Numbered from the stretch's first letter, positions 36,513 to 49,419 are shown. The stretch: 64,000 nucleotides of DNA from Tricholomella constricta (GCA_013368375.1 JAACJP010000018.1:434001-498000), one strand, 5' to 3'. Notes: generated by a model not told the origin, from the sequence alone. Numbers and translations are program-made.

Positions 36513-37979
36513 ATCTTTCCAAGTCTACTTGGTGACGGAACCAAAATCTAACTCTTATATCCCGTAGCAGACAGCCACTGTCGTCTTTTGATCTCCGCGA
36601 AAAGGCCATATCTGCGAGAGCACCAGGGGTGCTGGAAAAACAACGGATATTAAGTTTTTCAAGCCTTGGCAGCACCTTGGGAAGACCAGCCTTGTTCGTG
36701 AGGAAGGTGACCAGCTTGCACATGTCCCTCGTAGACTGAACACTGAGATGGGCAAGAGACGCCATTGTGGGTGAAACGAGGATCTTTAAGAGAATATCCT
36801 GGCCTTCCTTGTTGCCATCCTCAAATTCATATGATTGAAGGCGACATTGCGACCGAGTTAAGAAATCCGTGAAGGATGAAGGTCTTTCGCAACCATAATT
36901 TTGTCGGACATTGAACGTAGTCAACGACGGCAGCGTAAGTTGGTTAAGGATGGTGTCCGGTTGTTGATTCACGTGCAGGGATAAATTGTGAAGACATGGG
37001 AGGACAACTGGGCAAAGGGATCTGAGGTCAGGTGGCAAAAACATCATATCCGTGGAAGCATCGGTATATCGAAGGTCCTCGAGACATTCACATAAAGGAA
37101 GGACTTCGAAAAGAGAGTAAACTGGGATGGCCACCTCGATGTGTGTGAGTCTCTTCCAAGGGACATGTTCCAACCTGCGATATAGGTATCCAAATTGCCA
37201 CTTTCCTCTGCGAAATGCAGGGGATGAATATATGGTCCCCCACAATTTGTCCAACGATGGAAGATGATCCTCGAAAACGGGCGTGAAATTGGTAGGGCTC
37301 AGTATTGCAGCAGATTCAAGCATCGTGAGGGATCCAGTATCTATGCTCGTTAGAGCAGACGGGGTCTCGACTGCAAAGCGAAAGTTGATCACTTTCCAGC
37401 GAGATGCCTGAGTGACAAGCAGGGATGAAACTGCTGTCAGCAGAGCAATGATTTCAGGGTCATGATAGTGCATTTGATTTTTTGTATATGGCTGGAGTAG
37501 AGAGATAGTGAGAGGGCAGGTACCCGAACGCTTTAGCCAGGTTTCAAGGAGGGGAATATATTGGCCCCTTGCATGGTTACAGATGATCCTTATCGATGAC
37601 CAGAGCATGGGGGTGGAGAGCACGATGCACCTCCAGTGCCTACAGACCTGGGCCAACACCATCGGATCAGATGACGAGCCAGGAGAGAAAGATAGGCCAG
37701 GCATGATTCTGGTCCGGAAGCCTAGAATGTCAGGGCCCGTCATCCAGTCACCAAGGTAGTTTCGGAAGGTGCAGAAGAATATTTTAACCAAAACCTCGAC
37801 AGGGATACGGTTCACCGGGCAATTGCAAACGGCGGGAAGAGGGACGGAATCTGAAATGAGTGATGGGAATGGTAAGAAGGTCTCGAGCGGGGATCTTGTC
37901 AAGAAAAGGTGATCTGTCTATCATAACAATCAATGAGATATTCGTAAACGAGAGCAATGAGATACGCACAGCATCAGAG
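36472..37979 (-). pseudogene. F-box/LRR-like protein, copy A2, first exon split by a transposon
   Basis: Exon 2 (36472-37917) is fully open for 481 residues and carries the F-box NRIPVEVLVKIFFCTFRNY, DPMVLAQVCRHWRCIVLSTP, MLWSSI and an LRR-like tail. The first exon, which codes MIIASDT in the other A copies, is interrupted: its last bases and the intron donor are at about 37972-37979, while its ATG side lies 15.7 kb away at 53648-53670. The surviving ATG-side sequence also seems one base shorter than in A1 and A3. Unless transcription starts inside the element's end, this copy lacks its start. Confidence 0.8.
37972..37979 (+). repeat. 8-bp target-site duplication, left
   Basis: The word catcagag directly precedes the element end and recurs at 53640-53647 directly after the other end. 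Confidence 0.9.
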
Positions 37980-38376
37980 CACCTATGGTTCCCACTAATT
38001 CCCTCCTATTAGAGGTGGATACTTAGTGTAAATCCGCCTATAGTTAGAGGGCATTTGAGCACGTACCTGCGTTCTTCAATAAATGTTGAATACTGGCCGG
38101 ACTTTCTCAAATGCTGCGCAGGTTGATCGGTATGGCCAGAGCCGCTGCCGGTCGTGCCTAGGCCATCAATGATCCCATCAACATCACCATCAACGTTGCC
38201 AGAACAGCCGTCGTCGCTGTCTGTCGGTCCGCCACCCGCCCATCATTCCGCCATCATTCCGCCATCAGTCCGCCATCAATGTTCCCATCATCAACGTTGC
38301 CAGAACAGCCGTCGTCGCTGTCTGTCGGTCCACCACCCGCCCATCATTCCGCCATCATTACGCCATCAGTCCGCCA
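37980..38376 (+). repeat. left terminal inverted repeat, outer part
   Basis: It matches the reverse complement of the right end from 53639 inward. The outer ~150 bp are unique sequence (gattagaggtggatac-like words, ccgcctatagttagaggg, ggtatggccagagccgctgc). Inside that is a tandem array of units containing ccgtcgtcgctgtctgtcgg, ccacccgcccatcattccgc and catcaatgttcccatc. The hAT element interrupts this array at 38377. Confidence 0.9.
38369..38376 (+). repeat. 8-bp target-site duplication of the hAT, left
   Basis: gtccgcca precedes the hAT and is repeated at 42481-42488 after it. Confidence 0.9.
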
Positions 38377-41300
38377 TAGTGTTGCCGCGAGGTGAGGTGC
38401 CTCAAGGTTGAGCTGACTTGAGGGCAAGCCTAACCGTATCGGGTGGCTCAAGGTGGCTTGAGTTGCAATCCTATCAAGTTCACCTTGAGCTGCCTGATGG
38501 CTTTCACCTTCATCGATCATCGGGCCAAACACTGATTGATCATTAACTCAGTCTGTCTCCATCGCGCTCTCAGTTCTCGACTTCTCACCAGCGCTGGTGT
38601 GCGCGAAAACTCCTGCTCCTCTGATTTCTTCAATTCTTCTGTCGGATGTGATATTTCAAATTGGCGGCCTTGGACGAGCTCATATATCAGGCGGTTTATT
38701 GGATGTCCTCGATTATACCTTGGATGGTTAGGACATGTCTCGATGGAATCGAACGACTTTCGTATGTTTCTTGAAATATAATTGTCTGTGTTCTCTTCAG
38801 TTCTCGCTGCTGTGCAAATGAGTCGTTTCTCGCCGCCCGCGACGCCTTCTCAAAGGTCCGGTGAAGAAATCAATTTTCCTCAGCCTTCGATGTCGACAGG
38901 CTCCACCACAACACCATATCCATTGCAGGCATACCCTCCTCATCCTCATCAATACACACAGGCACCACCACAACAGCCATCTTACTATACATACCAGCAC
39001 CCAGGCCACTACCACTCCGGGACTGCATACTATCCCGCTCCAACACCAATCCCTCCATTGCGATTCTATTCGGCCACAGCTCCTCAAACCCCTGCCCCTC
39101 AGCCCCTTACTCAACAGCCAAACGGGACACGAAGAAAACGAGCGAACGGAAATGCGACCGCCAATCACACTGCGAAGCGCCGCCGACAAAATCAAGAAAA
39201 CTGTGCGCCAGCTGCGCACACCAATTCCTCGTCGGCTCCCAACAATCTCAGCTCATCTGCTCGGCCCCAGTATCCTGCCGTCTATGGTGTCGGTCCGATA
39301 CCTCCAGTCGACAACCTACAAGAACCTAGAGTCAATGAATTTACTTTCGAAAGCTTCGGGTCTGTTGCAACCAAGTCCAAGAAGTCCTCTTCAGTTGCGA
39401 GTGACGTTTGGTACTGCACGATGCGTGCCATTTCTAAGGACAAGCCGAACACTGTGAATCGGCCTTCGCAGATGGAGCTTTACCGGGAGCGTCCTAAGGA
39501 TGCATTGTATGTGGCTTGTCGCCTCTGCAAGTGAGTTTCTTTTCATCTCGAATAACTTTTCGGCTCTAACTCATCTATTTTACAGAGACAGCAACTAGCA
39601 TGCTTGGAAGTGTGTCGAGGGTCAGACAGCATCGATCCGCGATCATCTTCATATGAAACACTGGAAAGTCTACCGCGAGCTTGTCGTTGCAGAGAAACTC
39701 AAAGGCTGGGAGGAAACGGCACGTCTCGGCCCCGATTACCGGCCGAATGGAAGCGAGACGCACAACACTGCAGATCGTGAACCATTCACCCTTCAAGGCT
39801 TCTACTCGCGACTAGCAAAGTGGATTGCAGTTGACGATCAGGTAAGTACTACTCTGTTCGTTCGCTGAATGATACCTTTGACCAGCTTAACAATTTCAGT
39901 CCATCAATGTCATCGAATCGCCGGAACTAAGAGAGCTGCTTCTCTTTCTCGGGACTCAGTTGACCGATAGGGACATTCCGCACCGGACCAAGCTTACAGA
40001 AATAATCATCGACTGTTTCAAGACCGAGTACAAGGCCATGGTCAGCGACATTCAGGTAATGTTGAGTCACCTTGTGTCGGAACGTGAACTTACGATGATT
40101 CACTGCAGAATGCGCTGGGCCGCGTCTCCCTTACTAGTGATGTCTGGTCACGGACTTCCCTTGCCGCTCATGTCGCCATCACTGCCCATTATATGGCGAT
40201 GTCGTCTGATGGGCATCTTGTTCTGAGAAGCCGTCTTGTTGCGTTTCGCCAACTCGAAGGTAGTCACACGGGAGAAAACCTTGCAAAGGTACTTTGGAAA
40301 GTCATCAACGAGCTCCAGATAGTTGAACGGGTAAGTCTAATTTATTTCTACACTGACCTGGCAGGCGCCTCACATTATTTCAGATTGGTATGATTACTCT
40401 CGACAATGCCTCCAACAACAACACATTGATGGAGGAATTGGAGTATCTCTTTCCCACTTCGCAACGAATGCCTTCATCGTTCCTCATGTTCGACCGTGAC
40501 GGCAATCACATTCGGTATGTCTATCCCATTATCATATTTAGCATCTATATCAATTTGTTTTATCATATCCACAGGTGTTTCCCTCACGTCACCAACATCG
40601 CAGTCAAGACCGGCGTCAAACGCATCACTGAGCTCGCGGAGGAGGACGTCGAGGTCCTGCTTGAGGAGATTGAGGAGGTCACTGAGCACGAACCCACCTG
40701 TGATGATCTCGAATATCTTGATGCACTACAGAGCGATGTCGTTGCTGCTGCACGAAAGCTCGTCTCAGCTTGCCGAAGCTCAGGCCAGCGGCGCGAAGAC
40801 CTCAAGGACACCATTGAAACTGGTAATCTGACTGGAATTTTCAGTGCTAAAGGCATACGAGTTGTCGCCCTGTTGCGGGATGTTGACACCAGGTGGTCTT
40901 CAATGTTTCTCATGATTGATCGTGTTCTCGAACTGTATCCGGTTAGTTTTATTTACCTGCGCTCAGTGACACCATTAAATTTTTATTTCTATCTAGGCAA
41001 TCAAAATCATGCTCGAGAAGCCCAAGTATACCGAGCTACAGAATCTTCTGCTTGATGACATGCAACTACGTGTTCTGAATGACATTCGGAGCTTTCTCTA
41101 CGTATTCCATACTGTCCAGGAAGTTGTATCAGCCGACAAGACACCAACACTCTCCGTTGTCCTTCCTCTGTACGAACGGCTCATTTCGATGCTCCGTGAC
41201 CTCAAACGTTCGATACCAAACCTTGCACATGTAATTTCGGCATCCCAGGATAAGCTTGAAGAATACTTGTCAAAGTCTCGCAAGACTCGTATCTATTCCC

Positions 41301-42480
41301 TCGCAATGTGTATGTTTACTTCTTTTCCTTTGGCCCGACAAATTTGTTGATACCTTTGCCACGTTTGGTCAGTGATTAACCCGACCATCAAGCTTCAATG
41401 GGCCGAAATGCACTGGTCATCCACGGATGATTTCACAAATGCAAAAAAATCAATTCTCGATGCCGTCAGTAATTTTATTATATCACATCTCTTTTAAATG
41501 ACCTAAAAATGACCGATTTTTTTTCGCCAGATGCTGGAGCACTACCAAGCAATGCGCACCATGCCAAACACCTCGTCTATGCTGCCTCGTACTGCAGGAC
41601 GCCGCCCTATCACTGTCGGTTCTCATGCCTCTCGTGCGCAGTCTTCGGGGTTTGCGAGGTTCAACGCCCTTGCGAAGTCTCTTTCATCTGGCAGTGTTAC
41701 TGAAACAGAGACCTCTGACTCCGTCGAAGCCCCTCCATCAGGCCTATCTTCTGAAGAGCAGGCAGCACATGACAAAGCCACTGTAAACGAAGAGTTTCGA
41801 CGATGGCTAGCCTCGGGTCTAATCACCGATGCTCGAGAACTTGAAGAGCTCGATCTCGTCAGGTTCTGGCAGGTACATCTATTATTTTTGCACTCCTTCC
41901 AATGCTAACCTCAGTCATACAGAACAAGAAATTCGAGTTTCCAATTCTATATAGAATTGCACTCGATGTCCTTCCCGTACAGGTGTCGGCGGTTCCGTGT
42001 GAACGCGTCTTTTCCTCTAGCAAGGAAACTGATGCTCTTCGTCGATCAAACCTGTCACCCGAAATGATGGAAATCCTGCAGATCCTCAAGTACCTAATTC
42101 GCTGCGACAGGCTCAACTTTACGGAGGGATTGCTTGCAAAGGAGGAAGAGTGCATGGTGCTTGATGTTGAGCCTTCGGTACTCCGCAACTTCCTTACTTC
42201 GGGTGATATCGAGGGCTTGGAAGCTCTAGTTGGGTCATCTACCTAACACTACAACAGACTACTTGGGATTACAATACTTATTGACTTAATGGATTGAGTT
42301 TCATCTGCACGAACCCAGAATAACTGAATAATGCGTGTGATGTGCTACAGCCGGCGCGTTATCTTGTTTTGGAGACTTGTGTGCCTGGCAACTCAAGCCA
42401 CCTCAAGTTTCGCTTGAGGCGCCTTGAGCCGAATTAGCCGACAGCTTGAGTTCGCCTCAGCTCACCTTGCGGCAACACTA
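38377..42480 (+). mobile_element. hAT DNA transposon nested in the KDZ element
   Basis: 4,104 bp bounded by TAGTGTTGCCGC at the left and GCGGCAACACTA at the right, that is, short imperfect TIRs (about 20 bp) starting TAGTGTTGCC. The 8-bp target duplication is gtccgcca. Further imperfect inverted copies of a ttgaggc/gcctcaag/cttgag motif fill the subterminal 100 bp at both ends, as is usual for hAT transposase binding. It codes for one hAT transposase (+), broken by a stop codon. Confidence 0.92.
38818..42246 (+). pseudogene. hAT-family transposase with one in-frame stop
   Basis: About ten exons. The N-terminus is Pro/Gln/Tyr-rich (YPPHPHQYTQAPP) with a basic patch (KRRRQNQ) and then a BED-finger-like region (VACRLC ... 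AWKC ... HLHMKH). The RNase H-like core has LTSDVWSRTSLAAHV and MITLDNASNNN (two catalytic Asp) and DVDTRWSSMFLMIDR. The C-terminus is the hAT dimerisation region, VLPVQVSAVPCERVFSSSKE. The splice from 39530 to 39586 brings a TAG (39596-39598) into frame between KDSN and HAWKC, inside the finger. I found no other acceptor that avoids it. The rest is open, so the loss is recent. Confidence 0.85.
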
Positions 42481-42680
42481 GTCCGCCATCAATGTTCCCA
42501 TCAACATCACATCAAGGTTGCCAGAACCGTCGCCGTCTGTCGGTCCGCCACCCGCCCATCATTCCGCCATCATTCCGCCATCAGTCCGCCATCATTCCGC
42601 CCGCGTTCGTCGTCGTTGGCCACGACGAGCTCGCCAACTCCCTCAAAATTCACTGGAAAATCTCCAAAAAATCAGATTAA
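42481..42680 (+). repeat. left terminal inverted repeat, inner part (starts with the hAT target duplication)
   Basis: The continuation of the left TIR after the hAT. It matches the reverse complement of 52848-53050 closely (gtcgtcgttggccacgacga, ctccctcaaaattcactgga) and ends at cagattaaat. The first 8 bases are the hAT target duplication. Confidence 0.88.
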
Positions 42681-43413
42681 ATGCAGAGCCCATATCAGAT
42701 AATATACAACACGTGTTGTGCCGTAGATTTTATAGACAGGCCAAGAAAAGAATATTATCATTGACATTGTACGACATGATCTCAAATAATACAGATAGTG
42801 GGGTCAGCCAAGGTGCTGCCGCCGCGTGCATCGGGGCAGTGAGCGGGTGCTGGCCGAGCAGCGGGCAGGGGAGGTGAAACGACACGGCACAGCTGCGCGG
42901 CGCGAAGGGGCGAGGGCGCCGTTTGCAGCGAGAAGGCTGCGTAGCGCTGGGATCAGCGTTGTGAGAAGGTAAGGCGCAGGGGCTGCACTGCAAGAAGGGG
43001 GCGCGGCGCAGGGCCACACAGAAAGAAGGGGGCAGGAGGCAGTCGCAAACTGCACAGGACGGCATGGGCTGGGCTGGGATCGGCAAGGAGATCGGCAAGA
43101 AGGAGCGCGGCTCGCATCGGAATGAGGCCGGAATGGGGTGCACCAAGATGGAGGTGATGCCGCGGCTGTGGTATCAACAAGCAGGGGGTGGAGGCCGCGG
43201 CTAGGGGCAGCAAGAAGGGATGCGGCTCGTCAAGTCAGGCAGGAGTGGGCCGTGTCAAGATGGGGCGGTGGCGGGGCGTAGGGCATAGCGGAGCGACAGG
43301 GGTTCGGATGGGGGGGGAGTAGGCGCAACACCACAGCTGCGGCGTGAATAAGCATGCGGTGATGGGGGAGGTGAGAGCACGGTGGGGAGGGTGGGGTGAG
43401 AAACGTTACTTGC
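42681..43413. other. GC-rich non-coding stretch inside the KDZ element
   Basis: Strongly G-rich on the plus strand (agcgggcaggggag, gggatgg-type words) with long open frames in several frames at once, the signature of biased composition and not of coding. It lies between the left TIR and the 3' end of the 447-aa gene. No gene supported. Confidence 0.6.
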
Positions 43414-44964
43414 CTACTCGGCATTTTCGCCCGGCCTTCCCTGACAGCCACCACCAGTGACTTCCCCACTGACACCACTGCCGCCGTCATCGCCGCCGTT
43501 GCTGTCATCGCCGCCGTTGCCGTCATTGCCACTGTCCTCGTCGTTTTCGACAAACTCGGTACTCTGGTAAGTGGGAGGCAGCTTGGAAGAGACGCCCTGC
43601 CCAGTTCGCGGCTTCTTTCTAGTGGGCTCCGTGCTATTGTTTTTACGCTTCCGGGTGGTGCCCTTGTCACTCCGCGGTTTCCGTTTCTTGCCGACCTGTT
43701 CGCCCCTCTGCCGTGCATCCGATAGCATCAGTGTATGCTCCTTCCTCTCCCGGTGGGTGAGCATCTCCCATTTGCACTCCTCGTCCAAAAGAGCGACGCG
43801 AAGAGTGCGGACATCGTCCCTTGTTGGGAGATTGGAGGGGCTCGTAAAGGGGACCTGTTTTGGCCATCCAATGAGGCGTACGTGGTGAGTTTCGACGATA
43901 GCAGTTTGATAGTTGACGTAATTCATGTTGATTTTGCGATCATGAGTAATTTCTCCTACGAAAAGGCGCGTCAGTTTTTGTGGAGGGGCGGTTGGCCTGA
44001 ACGTGACTCACGCAAGCCTGCGAGAATCAGGCGAGCACAATCTGCTCGCATAACCGGCAATGTGTCGGCTTCAGCACGGCCTGTAAGCTGGTCAGAATGG
44101 CACCTTGAAGTTTGAAAAGCCAACGCACCTTTCGTCTCAGCAACTGAAAAGAGCTCGAACTGGGTCATCACGCGTCCGACATCGAGCTTGAGAACCTCCG
44201 GAAAGAACTTGAGCGTCGCATCGTTGGAGGCCGCAACAACTGGCACGATGGTGTCGTCGCTGTCGCTGCGTGTGAAGAAGGCAATGGTCCGGACGCCGGT
44301 CCTCAAATGGAGGTTTTTGATCTGACGATCGATCACTTGTTTTATATGTCTGAAAGGGGACAGCCGCTGCGTACCTCTTGTACAATTGCATCGATCGTTT
44401 TGCTTGCATCAATGGTTGCAGCATGGTTATTTGCTCGTGCTCCTGTTGCGCGTATAGCCCGAGCATCCGTGAGTTCTTGTAGGAGTTCTTTCCTTCGCTC
44501 CTTGGACAAGTTATGAGCTTGCAGACTTTCATCTGCGCTCGCTAGCCGCCGGATCTCGCTCAACGGCAGACAATCTCCAACTGGGCGGTCTACAAATATT
44601 CTGTCAGTATTTGTTACGAAATAAACAATAGAAACACACCCTTATTCAGTTCCACGGACTTATGGTGGATTATTGCATTATACAGTGAGGGAGCTCGAGG
44701 TGATTTGTAGGTAGAGCCATGAATAATTTTCTTCCTGATGACATCAGAATCAACAGTGCACCTAGTTGCAAGGTCCTCAATAAAGTGCTGTTGGTCCCGC
44801 AGGTAGGCCTCGACTTCCTTTTCAATGGTCTCCCTACTCGCCTTATTGTTGGCAGCCCGTAACGCACGCATATGGCGCGCTGCATCAGACTTATCCTGGC
44901 TGAGGCGAACACGCGGGGTCTGTACACTGAAGGTGGGGTTTCGGCTGGACCAGGATGTCGTCAT
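43414..44964 (-). CDS. KDZ-element gene of unknown function (447 aa)
   Basis: Five exons (44640-44964, 44375-44589, 44129-44321, 44012-44080, 43414-43955) join cleanly. The N-terminal region is helical and charged (SRETIEKEVEAYLRDQQHFI, then VDSDVIRKKIIHGSTYKSPR, SLYNAIIHHKSVELN), vaguely HMG-box-like in size and pattern. The middle has LSKERRKELLQELTDARAIR and LRTGVRTIAFFTRSDSDD, then an INMNYVNYQTAIVETHHVRL-IGWP block followed by R-TLRVALLDEECKW. The tail is basic (KKRKPRSDKGTTRKRK), then Gly/Asn/Asp-rich, fitting a nuclear, DNA-associated protein. It is head-to-head with the next gene, 195 bp apart. I do not recognise a named family. A helper of transposition or a chromatin protein is a guess from context. 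Confidence 0.82.
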
Positions 44965-45159
44965 GTCACGGCAAAAAAATGAAACCGGTTGAAAAAACAG
45001 GGACGCGTTGATTGCCCCAACAGGGATCAATATAACGTGACCGCGTTGGATAGCATGACCGTGTCGGTTGGTGGTTGAACTTGCTGCGTTTTTTTTTTCT
45101 CTCTTTTTCACGTACTTGCTCTTCTCTTTCTACGCACCTCTGCCTTGATTAGCCCAGCC
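44965..45159. promoter_or_regulatory. 195-bp divergent promoter, gene pair 1 of the element
   Basis: The start codons of the 447-aa gene (-) and the double RNase H1-N-like gene (+) face away from each other across 195 bp. A T-run (gcgttttttttttctctctttttc, 45087-45110) lies inside and could be a nucleosome-free core. Shared regulation is inferred from distance only. Confidence 0.55.
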
Positions 45160-46254
<1,095 letters not shown>

Positions 46255-47597
46255 AGCCATCGCCCTCTTGCTGCGCCCTTAGTTGTTTTTGATGCCTGCC
46301 ATTGCCACCACATTGCTTTTATTTTGTACTTACATCTTTGCTATCTACCATGCATTTTTTGTACTCTTACACCTTTGCTATTTACAATGCTATCAATGCC
46401 CATGAGTCGGTCAACAATGAGATGCAAAGTGAGGCCTTCCATCACGTCAGCTCTTTGGACTTTACAAAATTGTTATAATGCGAAAAAAGAAAGAAAAAAA
46501 AGTGCAGGCCATGGGAATTGAACCGGTGACTGCTAGCGTAGTGAACGATACAGTTGGTGGTGGTGCTCATTCTGTGGCACTAGAGCGTCTACTGAAAAGG
46601 TGGTCCGCGGACAGTAGATATAGCCCACCTTGTGTAGCCACTTTCACGCAGGCATGTGAGCCGCGGTTTCCTTTTTTAGACACTTATGGCATGCCACACG
46701 TCGAGCATAAATCTCTTTAGGACCTTTGAGCATGAAATTTTTGGGTCACGCACCTGGCGCGAAGTCCACAGAATGTGAGTGATTAGTTGCTACCATTCAC
46801 TGCATCTGCCCAAATTTCGTTGCCATTGAGCAACCAGAGTAATTTGCTTCAAACTGTTTTTCATTGGGAACAAAGGAACCGGCTGCAAAACACCTCCTCT
46901 AAGAAAAATATGTTGTACGGAATACATCTCTTACTATGGGCGCGGCATAATCCCTCACAATGTGGAGCAGATTCCTTGGGAGAAAAGTACGAAATATATT
47001 CATTTTGGTACTCGCGCTCTAATCGCAAGCTTTTACGGGGCAGTATAAGTAATCGGTTGCTGCCAATAAGGCTTTAATAGGCGTACAAAACTGGCACAGT
47101 GAAGAACATTGAAAAAGGAAGAGGTGAATTTTTGATATCTCTGACCCCCCCCTATTGATCTTGCAATTTGCTGAGATCGGCAAGGGCTGTAGCTCTGCAA
47201 AAAATATGTGCTTCTAGCGACGAAGCTGTAGAGTAGATTGCAAGAAACACAATAAAATTTTACCCATAGGTCACTATACTATGAATGAAGTGGCATCAAA
47301 AGTTGGAACATAAATATCATAAAATGACTAACAACGGTGCTTGCACTGCTCTGCTGGTCTTATTAGTGGCCGGGATACGTGCCCAGCTGTTTGGCCTGAA
47401 ATACCCGTCATTTCTGATGAGGACTTGAGGCTGGTTTCTGGCAATGGTGCAGAAATGACCTGAAAACAAGCTGACAACAGGCTCAAGTTGCGTACAAACT
47501 TGTGTTTGGCTCATGCATGCGCTCGTGTAACAGGCATGAAAACCTTGCTGCAAGTTCTGCAAATGTATGTATTGGCTGTTCACCATGGTTTCTACGC
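46255..47597. other. 1.3-kb spacer between two convergent genes of the element
   Basis: AT-rich compared with the rest of the element. It has no supported open frame; the 89-98 codon frames at 47317-47784 lack domains and partly overlap the TET/JBP gene in other frames. It separates the two head-to-head gene pairs. Confidence 0.6.
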
Positions 47598-49096
47598 TTA
47601 TATTGCCTTTCGGGGTACATTTACTATGTCGTCAAATTTACTGAGCAATCCCAGCCCCATTTTCCACCGTGTTTCCTTAAGTTCGCACACTCTCGCATAC
47701 TCCTCGGCGTCCTCCCTCTGTAACTCTTTTTCCGTCCTGAAGCCATTGTCAACGTACCGAAACAAACCTCCTGCGCAATACTGAGTGAACGATGCGCGGC
47801 TGTCACCCTCCTGAACAGGCACATTGGAGTGGGAGATGGTAGCGGAGGGGATGAGCACAAGAGCGCCCGGCGGGAACTCAACTACAAGCCCGAGCTCCCA
47901 GAGTATAAGGTGGCCCCCCCGAGTGGCATCGAAGTTGCCTAAGGCCTGGATAGCGCACCACCCGAATGGGCAGTTGAGTGAATCGCGGTGTCGATAGGTC
48001 CAGACGTTCGGCCCAAAGTTGAAGGCGGCGCTGGGATAGATGCTGCGGGGGAAGTTGCGTCGAAGATGGGGCATCCTTGCCCAGAGGGGATCGAGGTGGT
48101 CCTTATAGTAGCTATACACGTTGGGGGCCCATAGCTGGAAGCTAGCTGTCCCAAGATTGACGCATTAATGGAATGAAGGAGGCAGCGGAGAGGGGAGCAC
48201 GCACCGCTTGCGAACGCAGCCAGTCTTTGCATGCTCGCATCGGCGAGCAGCCGGGCAACCATGTCCCTGTGCTCGTGGTTAGCCAGAGTGACCGGCGCCG
48301 TAGTGCCCTTGCCATACGTTACGCCGGCATTGAGGGCAGGGAAGCTCCCCCGCTTGTGTTTCGCATCGGTTCGGCTGAAGGGCGCGGCTTCTCCTTCGCG
48401 TGCTATGCTGGCGTAGGCCGCATCTACTGCCCGCTGGTAACTTTCGTCGCGGGGTTGGCCAACCAGGACGGCAATGACTGAGCCCGTCTTATCGAGCAGG
48501 GGTCGGTCATCACTGGAAGGGGAGGGGAGGGTCAGCAGGAGGGGCGGAGTAGCGAGGGGGCGGACTCACAGGCCATTCCACGGCACCAAGGTCAGCCCCT
48601 TCGAAATTAGCTCCGCGACCGTCCAGCGTTTCTGATCGCCGCTCTTCTGGGTTGCGCGCATGGCAGAGTAAGCGCCCTTGGCAGCGGGCAGGCTTTCGCT
48701 GGCCAGCAGAGTCTGGAGTGGGGTGGATGGGAGGACGAATTTTTCGAGTGTCTTGGGCCGAGGGGTGTGGCCGTCGCGCAGGATCTGCTGGGCTCGCTTT
48801 TTGCGGCGCTTGGCGTGGTTGCGAGAGGCAGCGCTTGGCGCTGCTGCATCGGGGGCCGTGGAGTAACGGGGTTGATTGGGCGGGGGAGCCAGCGGTGTCG
48901 CAGTGCTGGCTGGGGCGTCGATGGGCTCAGTGTGGCCGGCTTCGGGGGGTCCGCTGCTGACGTCTTGGTCGCAGTCAGTGCTGCACTCTAGGCGCACCGA
49001 ATCCTCCAGGAGTGCAGCGAAATTGAAATCCTTGGCGCAGTAAATGGGGCTGATTTCGTACAGTGAGAAGGTCGCGCCTGACCGTGTCTGTGGCAT
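47598..49096 (-). CDS. TET/JBP-family 2-oxoglutarate/Fe(II) dioxygenase
   Basis: Three exons (48570-49096, 48205-48512, 47598-48145) give 460 aa. The family oxidises 5-methylcytosine (TET) or thymine (JBP) in DNA, using 2-oxoglutarate and Fe(II) in the nucleus. The double-stranded beta-helix lies in exon 3: metal ligands H331 and D333 in TYRHRDS, then CPFGWCAIQALGNF, TRGGHLILWELGLVVEFPPG, the distal H384 in SATISHSNVP, and R395 in SRASFTQY, which should hold 2-oxoglutarate. All are present, so it looks catalytically competent. The first 175 residues are Ala/Pro/Ser-rich with a basic patch (NHAKRRKKRAQQIL), a likely nuclear signal or DNA contact. It is head-to-head with the KDZ transposase 323 bp away, a pairing known from mushrooms. 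Confidence 0.92.
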
Positions 49097-49419
49097 GCCA
49101 ACGCGCTGACTAGAAGAACAAAGCCATCAGTCGGATGGCAATGAAGGTGAGGAGCAGCTGGCCCTAGCCCGCCCTTCGGCAACACGCTTGTCGCCTTGGT
49201 CCCAGGTTTGATCCCTGAAGCCGCCAAGCTTGTTGCAGAAGAGCAGGCTGGGGGCAGCCGCTCAGGAAGAGAGCCACATACCTTTGGAAAGTGCAACACG
49301 GAGACCCAGGGGGAAAGTTCAGAGAGAACAGAGAGAACCGCGCAGTCACGGTTCAGACTTCCATTGTTGAATGGAATCATCATGGTCATGTGATCGTGTT
49401 GCAACCAGTTCATTGTTCA
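49097..49419. promoter_or_regulatory. 323-bp divergent promoter between TET/JBP and the KDZ transposase
   Basis: The two start codons (49096 on minus, 49420 on plus) face away from each other. The interval holds cagagagaacagagagaacc (a short GA-type repeat, 49318-49337) and no open frame of note. A bidirectional promoter is the simple reading, inferred from distance. Confidence 0.55.

Larger units (their letters stand above)
31735..37979 (+). repeat. segmental duplication, copy 2
   Basis: Same unit as copy 1 but in the opposite orientation: X2, F-box B2, decayed P450 plus X', F-box A2. The left edge just after the P450 gene (gatcggagcg ... gggaatcgga) also starts copy 3 at about 53758. The right edge is cut by the mobile element at 37980; the few remaining bases of its first F-box exon lie on the far side at 53648-53670. 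Confidence 0.88.

Noticed and set aside
42730..43725. Several overlapping open frames of 80-160 codons
   Set aside because: They lie in a strongly G-rich stretch open in many frames. Only the frame ending at 43414 joins upstream exons.
46501..46580. tRNA-like B box on the minus strand (ggttcaattcc)
   Set aside because: The B-box word is there, but no acceptor stem or good anticodon arm can be folded around it. Chance or a very old tRNA-derived scrap.
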